This document shows, piece after piece, positions 53,678-56,972 of a DNA stretch of 56,972 nt (within the stretch, counting starts at the first letter, position 1; each line of letters opens with the position of its first letter). The stretch spans positions 213,281 through 270,252 of the forward strand of contig JAJVIP010000007.1 of assembly GCA_022072025.1 (NCBI GenBank), read 5' to 3'. The notes beneath the pieces are model-generated. The model saw only the letters and a list, made by a program, of their open reading frames with translations. It ran no database searches and had not been told where the DNA came from. The translations under genes were made by a program, and so were the position numbers. Source of the stretch: Elusimicrobiota bacterium (GTDB lineage Bacteria; Elusimicrobiota; Elusimicrobia; F11).

Positions 53678-53777
53678 GGCCCAACTATCGGATCTTGTTA
53701 TTTTTTTTGGGGGACTTTTTTTTGGCTGTGTGGGTTCTACAACAAACTCCTGGTGGTGAAACGCCCAAACGCGGCGG

Positions 53778-53808
53778 ATTGTAACAAAAATGGTTAAATC
53801 GCTGTCAA
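53778..53808 (-). promoter_or_regulatory. Sigma70-type promoter of the ATP synthase operon
   Basis: Read on the minus strand, TTGACA (53808-53803) is followed 19 bases later by TACAAT (53783-53778), preceded by TGT as an extended -10. It points into atpZ and the ten-gene F-type ATPase set. The -35 box ends one base before the start codon of the divergent HEAT lipoprotein gene. Confidence 0.7.
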
Positions 53809-54366
53809 ATGAGACCTTCCGCGCTCTTTTTACCGTTTATCGTTCTGTTATCGGCCTGTTCTGTTTTCAAATCGATGGATGAACGTTTGATCTCACCCGA
53901 CGATAAAATTAGAAATCAAGCGCTCCAAAAATTGGCCACTCTCACCGAAGAAAAGAAAATCGCCCTGCTTAATCCGCTCATCCTCGCCTTGAACAACCCC
54001 GAAAGCCTCATTGCAAACCGGGCCGCTGAAGCCCTGGTCATTATGGGCCGGCCGGCGATCTCTGAGGTTCGTAGAAATATTTCAAGCAGCGACGTGTATG
54101 TTCGTATCAGCGCCATCGCCATCTTAAGCCGCATGGGACCTCAAGCTCAGGACGCCGTGCCCGATTTGATCGCTTGCCTGAAAGACCCCCACCCCTTGGT
54201 CCGGGACGAAGCTGTTTTTGCCTTGGGTCAGATGGGAATGGCCGCTCAAGCGGCGGGGCCCGATTTGCTCGAGGCCTACAAAACAGCCGACGCGGAGGCG
54301 CAATCCACCATCGCTGAAGCTCTTAAAAAAATCGGCATCCCGCCGCCCCTCCCAAAATCTTCCTAA
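53809..54366 (+). CDS. HEAT-repeat lipoprotein
   Basis: 185 residues. The signal MRPSALFLPFIVLLSAC has a lipobox (LLSAC). The mature protein is a string of about four HEAT-type helix pairs; ANRAAEALVIMG, VRISAIAILSRMG and VRDEAVFALGQMG repeat the same pattern about every 35 residues. It is likely a periplasmic protein-protein interaction lipoprotein. There is no ribosome binding site before ATG 53809, and the atp promoter lies immediately upstream on the other strand. Partner unknown. Confidence 0.75.
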   Translation: MRPSALFLPFIVLLSACSVFKSMDERLISPDDKIRNQALQKLATLTEEKKIALLNPLILALNNPESLIANRAAEALVIMGRPAISEVRRNISSSDVYVRISAIAILSRMGPQAQDAVPDLIACLKDPHPLVRDEAVFALGQMGMAAQAAGPDLLEAYKTADAEAQSTIAEALKKIGIPPPLPKSS

Positions 54367-54420
54367 CCGAAATGATTCAGGCGAATCGTACCTAAAGGCG
54401 TGAAACGTGCACAACACGCT

Positions 54421-54451
54421 GTCGCCCCGGCGATCTTTTGGCCGGGGCGAC
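54421..54451. repeat. Dispersed hairpin repeat, family A, half copy
   Basis: GTCGCCCCGGC and GCCGGGGCGAC form a perfect 11-bp inverted repeat around a GATCTTTTG loop. It matches the left half of the copies at 6159 and 48508. It lies between two convergent genes, where a hairpin could end transcription from either side. Confidence 0.75.
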
Positions 54452-54516
54452 GATTTGTGTCTAATGAATTTTTCTTAACTAAACCGCATTGGGGCTAATT
54501 AATCCGCTTCACCGGA

Positions 54517-56972
54517 TTACGCTGCCAAGGCAGAGGCTTTGAGGGATTTGAAGAATTGATCCAAAGTTTGAGGTTTGGAGGGATTGTCAAGAAACCATTG
54601 GACCAAAGTTTCTCGTAAGAAAATTTTGAGTGGTATGCTTTCCATGTTGTAAAGGCGACCCTTCCATTGAACAGCTTCGCCCACAGTCCAGTGGGCGTCA
54701 CGAATAGAAAGAACAATTTCAAGGTCCCCGCCGGCAAATGCTTTTTTAAAAGACTCCAGAGATTGACTCGGACTCATCAATGCGGTTTGAATGACACTGG
54801 AAAGTGAAAGATCTCCGCCATTGTCTAGCAATTGACGTTGGTCGATCAGTAAATGATCTCCCACCTGGGCCGTCAACTCTTCCGGGCCCACCATTACCAA
54901 GGCCTGTTTTTTTCTCTGTTCTTCTTTCATTTTCTCATGGGCTTGAATGGTTTTCTCAACATCCGTTCGATTGTTCACCTGAACAATCATTAATTGTTGG
55001 GAGGGTTTTGGACTGGCGAGCTGCCGCTCAAAGGACAAAGCGCCCCAATCTTCAAGTCCATGAGGTTCTATCTCCGGCCATGAGGATTGCGAAAAAACCG
55101 GCCCCCTCCGCCATAGACGGCTCCATTGGTTGAAGATTCGTAAGAGTCCGGGGCCATATAAAATCACAACTCCCACCAACAACAATTCAATAGGCAAGTC
55201 ACCCATCACAGGAAAAAAGAAAAATCCGCTCGAGGGAGCCACATCCACCTCGTTTGCATCACCGGAAGGAGGGGGCAAGGGACGTTGAATTTTTGTTTTC
55301 ATCGCAGTCAAGAACACCAGCAAATTTTCCAGAAGACGAAGACTGTTGTGAGGGAGAGGTGGTTGGGCCAAACCCAGAGCATTTTCACCCCTCATCGGAA
55401 TAATTGGCAACTCCATGGGTGTTGATAAAGTGGGGAGGGTCCATTGTCGAACCGTTCTGTCCATTCCGCCAGATAAAATGTGTTTTCCCTCAGGATCAAA
55501 AATAGCGGACCAAACCGTCGCTCTATGTCCTTCAAAGGTTGCCAAAGACTTAGAAACGATACCCCTTGCATCTGGTTGTGCCAAGGCATCCCACAGCTTT
55601 AGCCTTCCGTCTTCACTTCCTGAAACAAGAATATCCCCATGGGGGTGAAAGGCAACAGAGTTAACATTATTCAAGTGCTCATGAAAGGACACCAGAGGCT
55701 GAGTAACCTCAACCTTCGCGGGTTTAGCATCCCACATCATGATGGTCTTATCAATGCTTCCCGAGGCGATGCGATCCCCCTTTGGATTAAAGACAACGGA
55801 ATTAATTTTATCGGAGTGCCCTATAAACTTGGCCAAGGGTTCAGAAACAACACTTTTAGCATCGAGTGATGCCGATGCATTCCACAGCTTGAGGGTGCCA
55901 TCTTCACTTCCTGAAACGATACGGTCTCCATTCGGGCTGAATGCAACAGCCGTAATATCTGCTTGGCTTTCAAAGGACACCAGGAAATCCGAAACATCGC
56001 CATTTACGGATGTGGCATTGATGTCCCAAAGTTTGAGGGACCAATCGAGGCTTCCCGACACCAGGCGGTCCCCTTTGGGACTAAAGGCAACAGACATGAC
56101 CGCATAAGTATGTCCTTTAAAGGTTTTGAGAGAATCATGAACCACATTCTGAGCATCGGGTGTTGCCGTCACATCCCACAGTTTGAGAGTGCTGTCGTCA
56201 CTGCCCGACAAGATGCGATCCCCTGTGGGACTAAAAGCGACCGAGTTAACATCTCCCTTATGACTGACAAATTCTTTCACTTTGATCAGGTTTCCATCAG
56301 AACGTTGAAACATCACAATTCTGCCGGGAATTTCCTGCCGTGTATTATTACGAGCTGTCCAAATTTGCGCGGTACCGACCGCCAAGTATTCTCCATTGGG
56401 ACTGACAGCCACAGACAAAACTGGTGCGCCAATATCATCTTCTACAGACTGAATGGCATTTGACCCCATTGCGGAGAGTTTATCCACATCGAGCGGATAG
56501 TAGACCCGCTTGCTGGCAACCACCCCTTTTGAAACCGATGTTGCAACCGCGCCGGCCGCGGCTTCGCCTGTTTGCTGCAACCTGTCAAGAGCCTGATTCA
56601 GAAGGGTAATTAATTTATCGAGAAAGGAATCGGGTGGACTGACGGTCGGAGCGGAAGGGCCTGCGGACGAGGGTGAAGCGCTTCGCGCGTTCGGTTGAAA
56701 ATCGCCTCTAATCTCTGCACCTGGCGAATCCACTGATTGCGATGTTAATTCAAGGATTTGGAGTTTTTTCTCCAAGTAAACCATCACCCACATTTTTTCT
56801 CCATCAACAATGACGGTTGGGGCGCTCTGGATTTCCCATTTCTTCCTCTTGCTCCTCTTGTCCAACCCAGGGATTAGGGTCCCATCTATGATGTAGGGTT
56901 TGGCGTTAGACAGTTCGCCGGTTTGAACGTTTCGATCCAATTCGAGGATTTGGTTTTTGTTGTCCAGGGAAA
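54517..56972 (-). CDS. Large WD40-repeat membrane protein, 5' end beyond the window
   Basis: 818 residues are visible and the frame is open to the window edge; a TTG at 56940 is not a convincing start. Residues about 1-150 are a soluble, Pro/Ser-rich region. Seven WD40 repeats follow over about 175-525, with copies such as VNSVAFSPTGDRILSGSDDSTLKLWD, making one complete propeller. A single hydrophobic segment (LPIELLLVGVVILYGPGLL) lies near 620. The last 180 residues form a soluble domain of unknown type, with an Ile/Val-rich MIVQVNNRTDVEKTIQ segment. The WD40 repeats are strongly alike, which suggests recent duplication or gene conversion. Confidence 0.8.
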   Translation of the reverse strand, partial: SLDNKNQILELDRNVQTGELSNAKPYIIDGTLIPGLDKRSKRKKWEIQSAPTVIVDGEKMWVMVYLEKKLQILELTSQSVDSPGAEIRGDFQPNARSASPSSAGPSAPTVSPPDSFLDKLITLLNQALDRLQQTGEAAAGAVATSVSKGVVASKRVYYPLDVDKLSAMGSNAIQSVEDDIGAPVLSVAVSPNGEYLAVGTAQIWTARNNTRQEIPGRIVMFQRSDGNLIKVKEFVSHKGDVNSVAFSPTGDRILSGSDDSTLKLWDVTATPDAQNVVHDSLKTFKGHTYAVMSVAFSPKGDRLVSGSLDWSLKLWDINATSVNGDVSDFLVSFESQADITAVAFSPNGDRIVSGSEDGTLKLWNASASLDAKSVVSEPLAKFIGHSDKINSVVFNPKGDRIASGSIDKTIMMWDAKPAKVEVTQPLVSFHEHLNNVNSVAFHPHGDILVSGSEDGRLKLWDALAQPDARGIVSKSLATFEGHRATVWSAIFDPEGKHILSGGMDRTVRQWTLPTLSTPMELPIIPMRGENALGLAQPPLPHNSLRLLENLLVFLTAMKTKIQRPLPPPSGDANEVDVAPSSGFFFFPVMGDLPIELLLVGVVILYGPGLLRIFNQWSRLWRRGPVFSQSSWPEIEPHGLEDWGALSFERQLASPKPSQQLMIVQVNNRTDVEKTIQAHEKMKEEQRKKQALVMVGPEELTAQVGDHLLIDQRQLLDNGGDLSLSSVIQTALMSPSQSLESFKKAFAGGDLEIVLSIRDAHWTVGEAVQWKGRLYNMESIPLKIFLRETLVQWFLDNPSKPQTLDQFFKSLKASALAA

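Overview
The window is a gene-dense bacterial chromosome segment of about 57 kb with mid-range GC. Most genes lie on the minus strand in long operons with 1-20 base overlaps (ATGA, GTGA and TAATG junctions). Four traits suggest a Gram-negative, uncultivated-type lineage: a PorV/PorQ-like outer-membrane barrel, an FN3 protein with a FlgD/T9SS-type Ig tail, lipoprotein signals, and several families of dispersed hairpin repeats. Elusimicrobiota or a neighbouring candidate phylum is my best guess. It rests on gene style rather than a marker phylogeny, and I hold it at about even odds. Bacterial F-type ATP synthase, MnmG/RsmG and RlmN leave no doubt that this is bacterial.

Layout. (1) 1-6139, plus strand: the end of a secreted protein, then an FN3/FlgD-Ig exported protein, a beta-barrel protein and a membrane-anchored propeller-like protein, forming a cell-envelope module. 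(2) 6304-23535, minus strand: housekeeping genes in tight runs. These are gltX, a retropepsin-like protease with a DUF5678 partner, hisG, pabC, pabB, a CvpA-like protein, DUF1015, an ornithine cyclodeaminase-like enzyme, hemL, lepB, a secreted GH2-like protein, an MBL-fold lipoprotein, hemB, an unknown membrane protein, a HAD phosphatase and mtnP. (3) 23919-28128, minus strand: the most unusual locus. A proline-rich protein, a DnaA-type AAA+ ATPase without the DnaA DNA-binding domain, and a soluble GAF histidine kinase overlap one another. The first two appear to share a C-terminal domain I do not recognise. (4) 28271-35080, minus strand: rpiB, tpiA, a two-gene pilin plus stripped-down secretin pair, midA-like, queG, a GDPD phosphodiesterase and a phosphohexomutase. 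(5) 35134-40950: comEC (plus) converging on mnmG-rsmG (minus), then trxB (plus). (6) 40951-42442: a repeat-rich spacer, a promoter / structured leader / terminator unit, two tandem A-type Fe-S carriers and a small unknown protein. (7) 53677-42465, minus strand: one long operon atpZ-atpI-like-atpB-E-F-H-A-G-D-C-def-fmt-rlmN-PASTA-rpe, with a good sigma70-type promoter at its head. (8) 53809-56972: a HEAT-repeat lipoprotein and a large WD40 membrane protein cut by the window edge.

How the genes fit together: PabB and PabC feed folate, which Fmt draws on for formyl-Met-tRNA; Def then removes the formyl group. HemL and HemB act in the C5 heme pathway. Rpe, RpiB, TpiA and the phosphohexomutase serve central carbon metabolism. 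GltX, QueG, MnmG, RsmG and RlmN act on tRNA or rRNA.

The most rewarding places to look are the DnaA-like ATPase / histidine kinase locus, the terminator-type leader upstream of the Fe-S carriers, the Fe-S carrier junction that lacks a normal start codon, and the duplicated spacer that supplies ribosome binding sites to two unrelated genes. No tRNA, rRNA, CRISPR array, insertion sequence or prophage was found.
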